Source: Teichococcus vastitatis
GTDB taxonomy: Bacteria > Pseudomonadota > Alphaproteobacteria > Acetobacterales > Acetobacteraceae
DNA length: 64,000 nt
Direction: 5' to 3'
Assembly (NCBI RefSeq): GCF_003604215.1
Contig: NZ_QXGS01000001.1
Span: forward strand, 496,001 to 560,000
Shown: positions 17,535 to 27,119 of the stretch, piece after piece
Layout of the letters: each line of letters begins with the position of its first letter
Position numbering within the stretch: position 1 is the stretch's first letter
Made by a program: the position numbers and the translations under genes
The notes under the pieces: model-generated
What the model was told of the DNA's origin: nothing
Seen by the model: only the letters and a program-made list of their open reading frames with translations
Databases searched by the model: none

Positions 17535-18970
17535 GCCAGGCGCTCCCGCCATTCAGCCGCCATGCGGCGCACATTCACCGGCGCCGTGCCGCCATAGGAG
17601 GTGCGGGACGCGACCGAGGCCTCGACGCTCAGCACGCCGAACACGCCGGAATGGATGCGCGGCTCCTCTTCCTGCATGGCCTCCAGCGACAGGGCCGGCA
17701 GGTCGACGCCCTTGGCCTCCGCCCGGGCGACCAGCCGGCCAGTGACGTGGTGGGCATCGCGGAACGGCAGCCGCAGCTCGCGCACCAGCCAGTCGGCGAG
17801 GTCGGTGGCGGTGGAGAAGCCGGCGCCCGCCGCCTCCCGCAGCCGCGTCGCGTCCGGCTTCATGTCGCGCACCATGCCGGCCGTGGCGGCGAGCGCCAGG
17901 GCGATGCTCTCGGCGGCGTCGAAGATGCCTTCCTTGTCTTCCTGCATGTCCTTGCCGTAGGTCAGCGGCAGGCCCTTCATCACCGTCAGCAGCCCGACCA
18001 GCGCGCCGGAGATGCGGCCGACCTTGGCGCGCACCAGCTCGGCGGCGTCAGGATTGCGCTTCTGCGGCATGATCGAGGAGCCGGTGGTGTAGGCGTCGCT
18101 CAGCGCCACGAAGCCGAAATACGGATTGGTCCACAGCACGATTTCCTCGGCGAAGCGGGAAAGATGCGTGGCGCAGATCGACAGCGCCGACAGGAATTCC
18201 AGCGCGAAATCGCGCGACGCGACGCCGTCCAGGCTGTTGCGCATCGGGCTGTCGAAGCCCAGCGCCGCCGCCGTCATGTGGCGGTCGATGTTGAAGCCGG
18301 TGCCGCACAGCGCCGCCGAGCCGAGCGGGCTCTCATTCATTCGTGCCCGGCAATCGCCGAGGCGGGAACGGTCGCGCCCCAGCATCTCCACATAGGCCAG
18401 CAGGTGGTGGCCGAGGGTGGTGGGCTGCGCCGGCTGCAGGTGGGTGAAGCCCGGCATCACGGTGGCCGCGTGCTCGTCGGCGCGGTCGGTCAGCGCCCGC
18501 ATCACGTCGGCGATCTGCCCGTCGATGCCGTCGATCGCGTCGCGCACCCAGAGCCGCACGTCGAGCGCCACCTGGTCGTTGCGCGAGCGGCCGGTGTGCA
18601 GCCGCTTGCCGGCCTCGCCGACGCGCTCCGTCAGCCGGGCCTCGATGTTCATGTGGATGTCCTCCAGCGCCTCGCTGAAGGGGAAGGAGCCGGCCTCGAT
18701 CTCCTCGCCGATGGCCTTCAGGCCCTCCTGGATCGCCGCCTCGTCATCCGCCGAGATGATCCCCACATGGCGCAGCATGGCCGCATGGGCCAGGGAGCCG
18801 CGGATGTCCTGCCGCCACATCTTGCGGTCGAACCCGATGGAGGCGTTGATGGCCTCCATGATGGCCGAGGGTCCGGCGCTGTAGCGCCCTCCCCACTGCT
18901 GGTTGCCCTGGCTTTGGCTACTGGACCCACTGGGACTGGACAAGGAAGGATCTGCCTCGTGTTGCTGCAC
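17531..18970 (-). CDS. argH: Argininosuccinate lyase
   Basis: ArgH cleaves argininosuccinate to arginine and fumarate in the last step of arginine synthesis. The 479-residue protein carries [11 protein letters not shown] at the start of the conserved region, [31 protein letters not shown] and the fumarate-lyase signature [12 protein letters not shown] with the catalytic Ser loop. The start at 18970 adds a Ser/Gln-rich 25-residue leader and overlaps the divergent TlpA-like gene start by 12 bases. The 3' end is coupled to the lptM-like gene. Confidence 0.95.
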   Translation of the reverse strand: MQQHEADPSLSSPSGSSSQSQGNQQWGGRYSAGPSAIMEAINASIGFDRKMWRQDIRGSLAHAAMLRHVGIISADDEAAIQEGLKAIGEEIEAGSFPFSEALEDIHMNIEARLTERVGEAGKRLHTGRSRNDQVALDVRLWVRDAIDGIDGQIADVMRALTDRADEHAATVMPGFTHLQPAQPTTLGHHLLAYVEMLGRDRSRLGDCRARMNESPLGSAALCGTGFNIDRHMTAAALGFDSPMRNSLDGVASRDFALEFLSALSICATHLSRFAEEIVLWTNPYFGFVALSDAYTTGSSIMPQKRNPDAAELVRAKVGRISGALVGLLTVMKGLPLTYGKDMQEDKEGIFDAAESIALALAATAGMVRDMKPDATRLREAAGAGFSTATDLADWLVRELRLPFRDAHHVTGRLVARAEAKGVDLPALSLEAMQEEEPRIHSGVFGVLSVEASVASRTSYGGTAPVNVRRMAAEWRERLA

Positions 18971-19513
18971 CGCCGCTCTCTGCTTTCGCTGCTCGCGGCC
19001 GGGCCGACCCTAACCATGCTGCTTCCGGCACGGCAAGGGATTGCCGCCGAACCGGCGGAAGGGCTGGCCAAGCTGAGCCGCACCGGGCCCCGTCCACTGC
19101 CGGATTTCAGCTTCACCGATGCGGGGGGTACCGAGAAGCGGGTGGCCGACTTCGCTGGCCGCCCCTTGCTGATCAACCTGTGGGCCACCTGGTGCGCCCC
19201 CTGCGTCGCCGAGATGCCGGCGTTGGACCGCGCGCAGCAGGCGCTGGCGGAAGGCTGGACGGTGCTGGCGCTGTCCTCCGACCGGGGCGGCGCGCCGGTG
19301 GTGCAGGGCTTCTACGGCCGCACCGGCGTCAAGGCGCTGGGCCTCTGGCTCGACCCGCGCGGCGCGGCGGCCCGGGCGCTCGGGGCGCGCGGGCTGCCGA
19401 CCTCGGTGATCGTCAATGCTCAGGGCCAGGAGGTGGCGCGGCTGGAAGGCGCCGCAGCCTGGGATCATCCCGAATGGCTGGCCACGCTGAGCGGCCTGGC
19501 CGGCGCCGCCTGA
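18959..19513 (+). CDS. TlpA family thiol-disulfide oxidoreductase
   Basis: A 184-residue thioredoxin-fold protein. GTG 18959, preceded by AAGGAAGGA about 10 bases upstream, gives an N-terminal signal sequence ([20 protein letters not shown]). The active site is [13 protein letters not shown] (CxxC) and the cis-Pro loop is [10 protein letters not shown]. TlpA/ResA proteins reduce periplasmic cysteines, for example during cytochrome c or copper-site assembly. The gene is divergent to argH and their 5' ends overlap by 12 bases. The longer open frame upstream is an artefact antisense to argH. Confidence 0.87.
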   Translation: MLLHRRSLLSLLAAGPTLTMLLPARQGIAAEPAEGLAKLSRTGPRPLPDFSFTDAGGTEKRVADFAGRPLLINLWATWCAPCVAEMPALDRAQQALAEGWTVLALSSDRGGAPVVQGFYGRTGVKALGLWLDPRGAAARALGARGLPTSVIVNAQGQEVARLEGAAAWDHPEWLATLSGLAGAA

Positions 19514-19598
19514 ACCGCGAGGTTCCCGGCCGCACCCCCTTGGCGGGTACCCGGCGGAGGGCCGACACTGGCGCCTTCATCGAGCAGGAACCTCCCAC

Positions 19599-21008
19599 AT
19601 GACTGATCCCCTCTGGCGCCTCGGCGCCGCCGATCTCGCCGGCCGCGTCGCCAGCCGAGCCGTGTCCGCGCGGCAGGTGACCCAGGCTGCCCTGGACCGG
19701 CTGGCTGCCGCCAACCCGGCCATCAACGCCGTGGTGCAGCACATGCCGGAGGAAGCGCTGGCCGCCGCCGATGCCGTGGATGCCGCCCTGGCGCGCGGCG
19801 AAACGCCGGGTCCGCTGGCCGGCGTGCCGGTGACGGTCAAGGTGAACGTGGACCAGAAGGGCCATGCCACCACCAATGGCCTGCGCATCCAGCGCGACCT
19901 CGTCGCCACCGAGGACAACCCGGTGGTGGCCAATCTGAAGCGGGCCGGCGCCGTGATCATCGGCCGCACCAACACGCCCGCCTTCTCCCTGCGCTGGTTC
20001 ACCCGCAACAGCCTGCACGGCGGAACCAAGAATCCGCGCAACCCGGCACTGACCCCCGGCGGCTCCTCCGGCGGGGCCGGCGCGGCGGTGGCGGCGGGGA
20101 TCGGCGCCATCGCGCACGGCACCGATATCGCCGGCTCGGTCCGTTACCCGGCCTATGCCTGCGGCGTGCACGGGCTGCGCCCGACGCTGGGCCGGGTTCC
20201 CGCCTGGAACGGATCAGGTCCGGAGCGAGCCATCGGGGCGCAGATCATGGCCGTGTCCGGCCCACTGGCGCGCTCGGTGACGGATCTGCGGCTCGGGCTG
20301 CAGGCCATGAGCGCCGAGGATGCGCGCGACCCGTGGTGGGTGCCGGCACCGCTGGAAGGCCCTGCCGTGCCGAAGCGGGCGGCGCTGTGCATCAGGCCCG
20401 AGGGGCTGAACACCGACCCGGCGATCGCGCAGGCGCTGCGCCGGGCCGCACTGGCGCTGCAGGAAGCCGGCTGGAGCATCGTCGAGACGCCCTGCCCGCC
20501 GCTGCGAGAGCCGGCGCGGCTGCAGGCCTATCTCTGGCTGGCCGAGTTCCGCCGCACTGCCGCCGCCGCCGTGGCGCGCGAGGATGATGCCGAGGCCCGG
20601 TTCATCTACCAGCAGATGGAGCGCCGTGCCGGTCCCTGCGACCTCGACGGCTTCCAGGACGCGCTGCAGGCCCGCGCCGGCCTTGTGCGGCAATGGCAGG
20701 TCTTTCTGCGCAACTATCCGCTGCTGCTGCTGCCACCCTGCGGCGAACTGCCTTTTGTGGACGGACTCGACGTCAGCAGCCCGGAAGGATTCGAGCGGGT
20801 GATGGAGGCGCAGCTGCCGCAGATCGCCCTGCCGCTGATGGGAATGCCGGCGATGACGCTGGCGACCGGGCAGGCCGAGGGCCCCCATGGCCCCGCGCCG
20901 ATCGGCGTGCAGCTGGTGGCGGGCCGCTACCGCGAGGATGTGTTGCTGACAGCCGGCGGGGTGATCGAGGCCGCCAGCCCGGCGGTGGTGGTCAGCGAGC
21001 CAGGCTGA
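19599..21008 (+). CDS. Amidase signature family hydrolase
   Basis: A 469-residue amidase-signature enzyme. The Ser-cisSer-Lys triad is visible: the Lys in VPVTVKVNVD, the cis-Ser in TPGGSSGGAGAAVAAG and the nucleophile in GTDIAGSVRYPA. A C-terminal MPAMTLATG...PIGVQLVAGRYRED matches the family. The substrate (aliphatic amide, carbamate or amino-acid amide) cannot be told from sequence. The stop codon lies in a short palindrome (20999-21016) that could be a weak terminator. Confidence 0.88.
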   Translation: MTDPLWRLGAADLAGRVASRAVSARQVTQAALDRLAAANPAINAVVQHMPEEALAAADAVDAALARGETPGPLAGVPVTVKVNVDQKGHATTNGLRIQRDLVATEDNPVVANLKRAGAVIIGRTNTPAFSLRWFTRNSLHGGTKNPRNPALTPGGSSGGAGAAVAAGIGAIAHGTDIAGSVRYPAYACGVHGLRPTLGRVPAWNGSGPERAIGAQIMAVSGPLARSVTDLRLGLQAMSAEDARDPWWVPAPLEGPAVPKRAALCIRPEGLNTDPAIAQALRRAALALQEAGWSIVETPCPPLREPARLQAYLWLAEFRRTAAAAVAREDDAEARFIYQQMERRAGPCDLDGFQDALQARAGLVRQWQVFLRNYPLLLLPPCGELPFVDGLDVSSPEGFERVMEAQLPQIALPLMGMPAMTLATGQAEGPHGPAPIGVQLVAGRYREDVLLTAGGVIEAASPAVVVSEPG

Positions 21009-21016
21009 AGCCTGGC
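20999..21016 (+). terminator. Short hairpin over amidase stop codon
   Basis: GCCAGGCT and AGCCTGGC form a perfect inverted repeat separated by GA, spanning the amidase stop. There is no T-run, so it is at best a weak or Rho-assisted terminator. From here to 21292 (about 280 bases) I see no gene. Confidence 0.3.
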
Positions 21017-21292
21017 GGGGGATGGGGCCGGCTGGACCCTGCCCCCAGCCGAATGGCTGGGATTGCGCGACACGCATTTTGCGCTGCGGTCACAAGCATG
21101 TCGTCCTGAGCATCCCGGCAACAGCGCCGGGCCGCGGCAGAGGGGTCCGGCCTTTGGCCGACAGCCGCTGCCATCAGATCGCCGGTTTCCGGCGGCCTGA
21201 GATCCTGCGCGACGTCCGCCGCGCCATGGTGCGTCGCCGGGCTTGCGCCCCGCGGGCGGGTTCCGTGCGGCGTCTTGCCGCGCGGCGCGGCA

Positions 21293-21730
21293 TCAGTCGA
21301 CCGGGCGACCCTGCGATTGGGCGGCCAGGGCGCGTGCCATCTGGCTGAGCGCTTCCTGATGCTTCTCGTTGGTGATCTGGGCGAAGTTGCGCGCCAGTTC
21401 CAGGCACATGCGCTGGCGCATGCCGAGCGGCTGGCTTTCGCCATCCTCCTGCAGGCCCTCGAAGAACCAGGACACCGGAACGGCCAGCACCATGGCGATC
21501 TCGAACAGGCGCCCGGCCGAGATGCGGTTGAGACCGCGCTCGTACTTGTGCGCCTGCTGATAGGTCACGCCGATCATGCTGGCCAGCTGTTGCTGGGAGA
21601 GCCCCAGCATCAGCCGTCTTTCGCGGATCCGCGCACCGACATGCTTGTCGGCCTGGCGGGCGCGCTGTGTGGAAGTTTCTTCGGGCTCATCACCACCAGG
21701 GGTGACGCTGCCCGCGTCGATGTCGGCCAT
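21293..21730 (-). CDS. XRE family transcriptional regulator
   Basis: A 145-residue regulator. Residues about 30-85 form a Cro/C1-type helix-turn-helix (VGARIRERRLMLGLSQQQLASMIGVTYQQAHKYERG), followed by a short helical C-terminus. Such single-domain XRE proteins with this central sequence are common in alphaproteobacteria. Targets are unknown. The upstream 140 bases are AT-rich and also hold the presumed phaR terminator, so this gene likely has its own promoter there. Confidence 0.87.
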   Translation of the reverse strand: MADIDAGSVTPGGDEPEETSTQRARQADKHVGARIRERRLMLGLSQQQLASMIGVTYQQAHKYERGLNRISAGRLFEIAMVLAVPVSWFFEGLQEDGESQPLGMRQRMCLELARNFAQITNEKHQEALSQMARALAAQSQGRPVD

Positions 21731-21817
21731 GCTCTACCTGTCAGGCTGAAAAATTGAACAGAACCTAAAATACGAGCCTGAAGCGACTTGTTTATCGTAT
21801 TTCGTTACCCGCCCGCT

Positions 21818-21856
21818 AAAAAGCACGTGATGACATGAGAGTTTCGTGACATCACG
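21818..21856 (-). terminator. Hairpin with T-run downstream of phaR
   Basis: Read on the minus strand, CGTGATG (21856-21850) pairs with CATCACG (21832-21826); TGC and a run of five T (21822-21818) follow. It starts 16 bases after the phaR stop. The loop is long (17 nt) but contains further partial pairing. It may alternatively be an operator for the XRE gene. Confidence 0.5.
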
Positions 21857-21871
21857 CTTCTTTGCGTCTGA

Positions 21872-22447
21872 TTAACTCTTCTTGGCCAATTGTTCGCGCA
21901 ATAGGCGAACTTCAGCCTTCAATGCTGCAACTTCCTCATTCTCGCCTCCCGTGCCGCCTTGTTCGCGCCGCGTAAAGGGCGAAAACAGCGACATCGCCCG
22001 CTCCATCATCGCGATGTTCTGCTTGCCCAATTCCTCGAGCCCCGTCATGGGATTGAAGTTGCCCATAGTCTGTTCGACCGATACGCGCATTTGTTCCTGT
22101 TGGCGCGCAAAACTCCCCATGGTCATTTCCAGATAACGGGGAACCAGCGATTGGAGGCTGTCTCCGTACAGGCCGATCAACTGCCGCAAAAAGGAGGTCG
22201 GCAGCATGCTGCGGCCCTTTGATTCCTCCTCCACAATGATCTGGGTCAACACGCCGCGCGTGATGTCCTCGCCGGACTTTGCGTCGTAAACGGCGAAATC
22301 ACGGCCTTCGCGCACCATTCGCGCCAGATCGTCCAGCGTCACATATGAGGACGCCTCGGTGTTGTAGAGGCGGCGGTTGGCGTATTTTTTGATAACAACC
22401 GTCGGTTTGGTCGGTGTTTCGGTCTGTTGTTGCGCGGCTTCAGACAT
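21872..22447 (-). CDS. phaR: Polyhydroxyalkanoate synthesis repressor PhaR
   Basis: PhaR binds PHB granules and DNA, repressing phasin and synthase genes when polymer is absent. The 191-residue protein has the N-terminal PHB_acc_N domain VIKKYANRRLYNTEASSYVTLDDLARMVREG and DFAVYDAKSGEDITRGVLTQIIVEEE, then the PHB_acc repeats around residues 85-130 and a charged coiled C-terminus. ATG 22447 is the family start. It is divergent from the PHA-synthase-like pair. The gene is around 53-55% GC, clearly below the roughly 70% neighbours. Confidence 0.93.
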   Translation of the reverse strand: MSEAAQQQTETPTKPTVVIKKYANRRLYNTEASSYVTLDDLARMVREGRDFAVYDAKSGEDITRGVLTQIIVEEESKGRSMLPTSFLRQLIGLYGDSLQSLVPRYLEMTMGSFARQQEQMRVSVEQTMGNFNPMTGLEELGKQNIAMMERAMSLFSPFTRREQGGTGGENEEVAALKAEVRLLREQLAKKS

Positions 22448-22633
22448 TCGGCCCTCCCTGATCGCGAATTGCCCAGCCGGTTCGCTGGTTCCTGACGCTA
22501 CCATGGCGCGGCGTTGGCGCGAACACGATCACGCAAGCGCAGCACGGCGCCCCTTGCGGTTCCTCCACCCTTCCCCAGCCCGGCTCGGGCGCTATGTTCC
22601 GGCCGCAGCAACCGGAGACGGCGCGAGAACGGC

Positions 22634-23218
22634 ATGGCGGGATCCGAGGAGCCACCGGGGCGTGAGGGCGGGCCGCAAGGGCCCGAAACACTGGACCAGC
22701 TGGCAGAGGATTGGATCGCATTGTGGCAAAGCGAGATCGCGGCACTGGCGGCGGATCGCGAATGGGCGGGAGCCTGGGCGTCATGGGCCGTGCTGGCCGC
22801 CCACTGGATGCGCGCGGTTCCGGCTACCCCGCCTCAGGGCTTCCCGACCGGATTCCCCGGGGACGTTCCGGCGCCGGGCTGGGCCGGCCTGGGCCCCGCA
22901 GCCGCCGCCCTGATGGCCGGCGCCTTCCCCATCGCCGGCTTTGCCGGACCACCCGCGGCAGCCCCGCCGGAGCCGCAGGGTGACGGCACCGCTGCGCCGC
23001 CGCGGTCCACGCCCCCTCCCGCTGCACCTGCAGCTGGCCCTGATGCGGGCCACCCTGGCGATGCAGGCGGCGCAGATGATGACCGAGCCGCCCTCCTGCG
23101 GCGCGTCGCCGAATTGGAGCGGCGGCTCGGCATCCCTCCCGTGGCCGATCACCCAGGCGGGGCAGCGGGAGATGCAGCGGATCGCCGCCGCCCTCGCCGT
23201 CGCCGGCCACTCGCCTGA
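22634..23218 (+). CDS. PhaE-like/phasin-like hypothetical protein overlapping PhaC-like gene
   Basis: A 194-residue ORF with Trp-rich helices in its first half (LAEDWIALWQSEIAALAADREW, SWAVLAAHWMRA), a Pro/Ala-rich middle, and a short heptad-like coil LLRRVAELERRLG near the C-terminus. This layout recalls PhaE, the partner of class III PHA synthases, but I cannot prove homology. Codon third positions look coding up to about 22980. Beyond that the overlapping +1 frame of the PhaC-like gene has the stronger GC3, so the 3' part (239 bases of overlap) is uncertain. phaR is divergent upstream. Confidence 0.55.
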   Translation: MAGSEEPPGREGGPQGPETLDQLAEDWIALWQSEIAALAADREWAGAWASWAVLAAHWMRAVPATPPQGFPTGFPGDVPAPGWAGLGPAAAALMAGAFPIAGFAGPPAAAPPEPQGDGTAAPPRSTPPPAAPAAGPDAGHPGDAGGADDDRAALLRRVAELERRLGIPPVADHPGGAAGDAADRRRPRRRRPLA

Positions 23219-24242
23219 GCAGCTGCGGACCGCGGTGGCGCGGCGCCTGGCGGAACAGGACCGGGCCCTGATCGCCGGCATCGCCGCCTATCGCCGTCAT
23301 CCTTTCGCTCGCGACCTGCCGGACCCGCCGGTGCTGTGGCGCGAGGGGAGTTCCCGGCTGCTGGACTACGGCGGCACGGGTGCGCCGCTGCTGGTGGTTC
23401 CTTCCCTGGTGAACCGCTCCTACGTGCTGGACCTTCTGCCGGAGCATTCGATGCTGCGCTGGCTGGCGGCGCAGGGCCACCGCGTGCTGCTGCTGGACTG
23501 GGGCTGGCCGGAGCCGGCGGAGCGCGGCTTCACCCTCACCGACTACGTCGCGGGGCGGCTGGAACGTGCCCTCGCCGCCATGCCGGGCGGGCGGGCGGTG
23601 ATGCTGGGCTATTGCATGGGCGGGCTGCTGGCCCTGGCGGCGGCGCTGCGGCGCCCCGAACGGCTGCGCGGCCTGGCGCTGCTGGCGACGCCATGGAACT
23701 TCCACGCGGGGGACACCGCGCCGCGCGCCCAGGCGCTGGCCGCCCTGCTGCCGGGGCTGGAGCCCTGGCTGCAAGCCACCGGCACCTTGCCGGTGGACCT
23801 CATCCAGTCGCTGTTCGCCGGCCTCGACCCCTGGTCGCTGGCCAACAAGTTCCGCGCCTTCGCCCGGCTGCCGCAGGACACGCCACGGGCCCGGCACTTT
23901 GTGGCGCTGGAAGACTGGCTGAATGACGGCGTGCCACTGGCCGCCCCGGTGGCACGGGAAACCCTGGAGGGCTGGTACGGCCGCAACGATCCCGGCGAAG
24001 GCCGCTGGCGGGTGGCCGGCGCGGCGGTGCAGCCAGGGGCGTTGCAGGTTCCCGCCTTTGTTGCCATCCCGCGCGGCGACCGCATCGTTCCCCCCGCTTC
24101 CGCCCTGGCCCTGGCCGAGGCCTTGCCGGACGTCCACCACGAGGTGGTGGCCGCCGGCCACATCGGCATGGCCGCCGGCACCCGTGCCGAGGCGGCGCTG
24201 TGGCAACCGCTGGACGCCTGGCTCCGGCGGCTGCCGGGCTGA
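22980..24242 (+). CDS. phaC: PHA synthase-like (PhaC) alpha/beta hydrolase
   Basis: A 420-residue alpha/beta-hydrolase with the PHA-synthase nucleophile box GYCMGG (Cys in place of Ser), PSLVNRSYVLDLLPEHSMLRWLAAQGHRV upstream, and Asp (PRGDRIVPP) and His (AAGHIGM) of the triad 27 residues apart. GHIG and the short length are closer to class III than class I synthases. The GTG at 22980, seven bases after CGGAG, is chosen because it starts MTAPLRRRGPRPLPLHLQL and high GC3 begins here; ATG 23043 is an alternative. Divergent phaR supports a role in PHB polymerisation; a non-polymerising hydrolase is the alternative. Confidence 0.72.
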   Translation: MTAPLRRRGPRPLPLHLQLALMRATLAMQAAQMMTEPPSCGASPNWSGGSASLPWPITQAGQREMQRIAAALAVAGHSPEQLRTAVARRLAEQDRALIAGIAAYRRHPFARDLPDPPVLWREGSSRLLDYGGTGAPLLVVPSLVNRSYVLDLLPEHSMLRWLAAQGHRVLLLDWGWPEPAERGFTLTDYVAGRLERALAAMPGGRAVMLGYCMGGLLALAAALRRPERLRGLALLATPWNFHAGDTAPRAQALAALLPGLEPWLQATGTLPVDLIQSLFAGLDPWSLANKFRAFARLPQDTPRARHFVALEDWLNDGVPLAAPVARETLEGWYGRNDPGEGRWRVAGAAVQPGALQVPAFVAIPRGDRIVPPASALALAEALPDVHHEVVAAGHIGMAAGTRAEAALWQPLDAWLRRLPG

Positions 24243-24254
24243 CAGAGGCGCCGC

Positions 24255-24854
24255 TCAGCCGTCGAGGGCGGTCCACTCGGCCACGCGTTGCTCCGGCGCC
24301 GGATGGCCGACCACGTCGGACACCACCGCCACCGCGTCGGCCCCGGCCGCCAGGCAGCCCGCCGCGCGCTCCAGGCTGATGCCGCCGATCGCCACCAGCG
24401 GCAGCGCGCCGATCCGCCGCTTCCAGGTGCCGAGCCGCGCCAGCCCCTGTGGCGCCCACGGCATCTTCTTCAGCGTGGTCGGGTAGACCGGCCCCAGGGC
24501 GACGTAGTCCGGCCCGGCGGCGAGCGCCAGCTCCAGCTCCGCCTCCGAATGCGTGCTGACGCCGAACCGCAGCCCGGCGGCGCGGATCGCGGCGAGGTCG
24601 GCTTCCAGCAGGTCCTCCTGCCCCAGATGCAGCCAGGGCAGGCCCAGCTCGATCGCCACCCGCCAGTGATCGTTCAGCACCAGCACCGCGCCGGTGGCGC
24701 GGCAGGCCGCATCGGCCGCGGCGGCCTGGCGGCGGATCTCGTCCTCCGCGGCGTCCTTCAGCCGCAATTGCACGAAGCGCGCACCGGCCCTGGCCACGCG
24801 CCGCACCCAGCCGGCATCCGGCACCACGGGGTAGAAGCGGGTGGGCAGCATCAT
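24255..24854 (-). CDS. thiE: Thiamine phosphate synthase
   Basis: ThiE joins HMP-pyrophosphate and thiazole phosphate to give thiamine monophosphate. The 199-residue TIM-barrel protein has [59 protein letters not shown] and the phosphate loop [11 protein letters not shown]. It is the last gene of the thiO-thiS-thiG-thiE operon, its start overlapping the thiG stop by four bases, and it converges on the PhaC-like gene. Confidence 0.93.
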   Translation of the reverse strand: MMLPTRFYPVVPDAGWVRRVARAGARFVQLRLKDAAEDEIRRQAAAADAACRATGAVLVLNDHWRVAIELGLPWLHLGQEDLLEADLAAIRAAGLRFGVSTHSEAELELALAAGPDYVALGPVYPTTLKKMPWAPQGLARLGTWKRRIGALPLVAIGGISLERAAGCLAAGADAVAVVSDVVGHPAPEQRVAEWTALDG

Positions 24855-25618
24855 GCGCCGAACACCGGCAGGCCGAGCACCGGGGTTGAGGGCGCGGCCA
24901 TGTCGCGCGCTTCCATCGGATCGGCCTCGAAGGCCAAGCGCCCGGCTTCCACCGCCCGCGCCATGGCGGCCGCCATGCGCACGGGGTCGCCGGCCCTGGC
25001 CACCGCCGTGTTCAGCAGCACCGCGTCATAGCCGAGCTCCATCGCCTGCGCGGCATGCGAGGGCAGTCCGATCCCGGCATCCACCACCAGCGGCACGTCG
25101 GGGAAATGCGCCCGCAGCGAGCGCAGGGCGTAGGGATTGTTGAGCCCCCGACCGGAGCCGATCGGCGCACCCCAGGGCATCAGCACCTGACAGCCGGCCT
25201 CCAGCAGCCGCCCGGCCACCACCAGGTCGGCGGTGGTGTAGGGAAACACCTGGAAGCCCTCGGCGCTGAGGATGCGCGCGGCGTCCACCAGGCCGAACAC
25301 CTCGGGCTGCAGCGTGTCGTCGTCGCCGATCACCTCCAGCTTGATCCAGGGCGTGCCGAACACCTCGCGCGCCATCTGCGCGGTGGTGACCGCCTCCTTC
25401 ACCGTGTGGCATCCGGCGGTGTTGGGCAGCACTCGCACGCCGAGGTCGCGGATCAGCCGCCAGAAGCCTTCGCCGCCGCCCGCGCCTTCCCGGCGCAGCG
25501 ACACGGTGACCACCTCGGCGCCCGAGGCCCGCACCGCCTCCGCCAGCACGGTGGGGGACGGGTATTGCGCGGTGCCCAGCAGCAGGCGGGAACCGAGTTC
25601 GGTGTTGTAGACCCGCAT
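24851..25618 (-). CDS. thiG: Thiazole synthase
   Basis: ThiG makes the thiazole carboxylate phosphate from DXP, dehydroglycine and ThiS thiocarboxylate. The 255-residue barrel shows [31 protein letters not shown], the Schiff-base Lys in [25 protein letters not shown] and [22 protein letters not shown] 25618 follows the thiS stop by four bases. Glycine oxidase (thiO) rather than thiH in the operon indicates the aerobic route to dehydroglycine. Confidence 0.95.
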   Translation of the reverse strand: MRVYNTELGSRLLLGTAQYPSPTVLAEAVRASGAEVVTVSLRREGAGGGEGFWRLIRDLGVRVLPNTAGCHTVKEAVTTAQMAREVFGTPWIKLEVIGDDDTLQPEVFGLVDAARILSAEGFQVFPYTTADLVVAGRLLEAGCQVLMPWGAPIGSGRGLNNPYALRSLRAHFPDVPLVVDAGIGLPSHAAQAMELGYDAVLLNTAVARAGDPVRMAAAMARAVEAGRLAFEADPMEARDMAAPSTPVLGLPVFGA

Positions 25619-25622
25619 CGCC

Positions 25623-25820
25623 TCAGCCGCCGCCGATGGGGGACAGGATCTCGACCCGGTCGCCTTCCGCCAGGGTGCAGGCGGCGCGGCCGGCGGCGGG
25701 GACGAACTCGCCCCGATGCGCCGTCGCCACATGGGCGCCGGCATAGCCGAGCTCAGCCAGCACGGCGTCCAGCGTGACCGCGCGCACCTCGCGCGGCTTG
25801 CCGTTGATGATGATGGTCAT
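25623..25820 (-). CDS. thiS: Sulfur carrier protein ThiS
   Basis: A 65-residue ubiquitin-fold sulfur carrier ending in the required Gly-Gly (ILSPIGGG), which is thiocarboxylated and donates sulfur to ThiG. The opening [12 protein letters not shown] and the ALRGEFVP-like segment (here AHRGEFVP) are typical. Its ATG overlaps the thiO stop (ATGA), and thiG follows directly. Confidence 0.93.
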   Translation of the reverse strand: MTIIINGKPREVRAVTLDAVLAELGYAGAHVATAHRGEFVPAAGRAACTLAEGDRVEILSPIGGG

Positions 25821-26821
25821 GCGGTTCCTCCTTCGGGGTCGGCGCCGTCCAGCACCAGGGCGGCGGCGCGCTGCGCCAGCCAGGGGGACAACAGGAAGCC
25901 GTGCCGGTACATGCCGTTCAGCCGCAGCACCCGGCCTTCGGCGCGCAGCTGCGGCAGGTTGTCCGGCAGGGCGGGGCGGATGTTGCTGCCGGCCTCCAGG
26001 ATCTCCGCTTCGGCGAAGGCCGGGTGCAGCGCGTAGGCGGCGTTCAGCAGCTCCATGGCGGCGCGGGCGGTGACGGCGCGGCGATCGGAGCTTTCCACCA
26101 TGGTGGCCCCGACCATGAATACCCCTTCCCCGCGCGGCACCACATAGAGCGGAATGCGCGGGTGCAGCAGCCGCACCGGGCGGCGCAGCGCGACCTCCGG
26201 GCAGCGCAGCACCAGCATCTCGCCCCGCACGCCCCGCAGGGATGGCCAGTCCGGGGCAGCAGCGTGGCCGCGGCAATCCAGCACGTGATCGAAGCCTTCC
26301 TGCTCCGCCTCGTCCGCCTCGCCTTCCCGCAGCACCACGCCGCGCGCGGGCAGGTCCGCCGCCAGCGCGGCGAGCGCGGCGCGCGGGTCGAGATGCGCCT
26401 CGCCGGCGAAGAACAGGCCCTGGCGGAAGCGGCCGGCGAGGTCCGGCTCCAGCGCCGCGACGCCCTCCGTGTCCAGCGTCTCATGGGCCGTGGTGCGGCG
26501 GGCGAAGCGGTGCAGCTCGGCCTGGTCGCGCGGCGGTGCCAGCACCAGGCTGCCGGCGCGGCAGGTGCCGGGGAAATGCTCCCGCCACCAGCCGATGGCG
26601 GCGGCGCCCCGCTCGGCCACCAGGGCGGAGGCGTCCGCCGCCTCGCACCAGGGCGCCAGCATGCCGCCGGCGAAATGCGAGGCACGGCTGGCCGCCTCCG
26701 GCCGGAAGCGCACCGTCACGGCGGCCCCTCGCCCGGTTAGCACCGTCGCGGCCACAAGACCGGTGACGCCGGCGCCGAGCACCAGGACACGGGGGGATCG
26801 GCCGGCGGCAATGAACGGCAT
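25817..26821 (-). CDS. thiO: Glycine oxidase ThiO
   Basis: A 334-residue FAD-dependent amino-acid oxidase supplying dehydroglycine for thiazole synthesis. The Rossmann motif is VLVLGAGVTGLVAATVL, followed by FAGGMLAPWCEA and a C-terminal LNGMYRHGFLLSPWLA typical of ThiO. It is the first gene of the thi operon, about 60 bases downstream of the TPP riboswitch, and overlaps thiS by four bases. Confidence 0.9.
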   Translation of the reverse strand: MPFIAAGRSPRVLVLGAGVTGLVAATVLTGRGAAVTVRFRPEAASRASHFAGGMLAPWCEAADASALVAERGAAAIGWWREHFPGTCRAGSLVLAPPRDQAELHRFARRTTAHETLDTEGVAALEPDLAGRFRQGLFFAGEAHLDPRAALAALAADLPARGVVLREGEADEAEQEGFDHVLDCRGHAAAPDWPSLRGVRGEMLVLRCPEVALRRPVRLLHPRIPLYVVPRGEGVFMVGATMVESSDRRAVTARAAMELLNAAYALHPAFAEAEILEAGSNIRPALPDNLPQLRAEGRVLRLNGMYRHGFLLSPWLAQRAAALVLDGADPEGGTA

Positions 26822-26882
26822 GGCGACGCTCCCTCGGGCAGAGATCGCGGCGGAAACAGGACCATGCTGGCAGGCACTGGGC

Positions 26883-26963
26883 TCCTCCCTCCGCCGGAAT
26901 GACCCGGATCAGGTTCGATGGGTTCGGCCTGATGCCGTCTCAGCCCGCGACGCGGGCACCCCA
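26883..26963 (-). promoter_or_regulatory. TPP riboswitch (THI element) upstream of thiO
   Basis: On the minus strand the stretch begins GGGGTGCCC and contains GGCTGAGA, then GAACCTGATCCGGGTCAT and GCCGGCGGAGGGA, which are the conserved THI-box elements in the right order. It sits in the leader of thiOSGE, so thiamine pyrophosphate should repress the operon, probably at translation or termination near the thiO start. Confidence 0.95.
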
Positions 26964-27119
26964 GGATTGCGCCGCCAGCCTAGCGCGCCCCGGCCATGCG
27001 GCCAAGCGCCGCGCCGCTTGACGCCCTGCCCTTGCCGCCAGGGGGGGTGCGGACGCACATTACGGTGTGACAACGCGGCCGGCGCACCGGCCCACCAGTC
27101 CCGAGGAGAGTTCCAGCCC

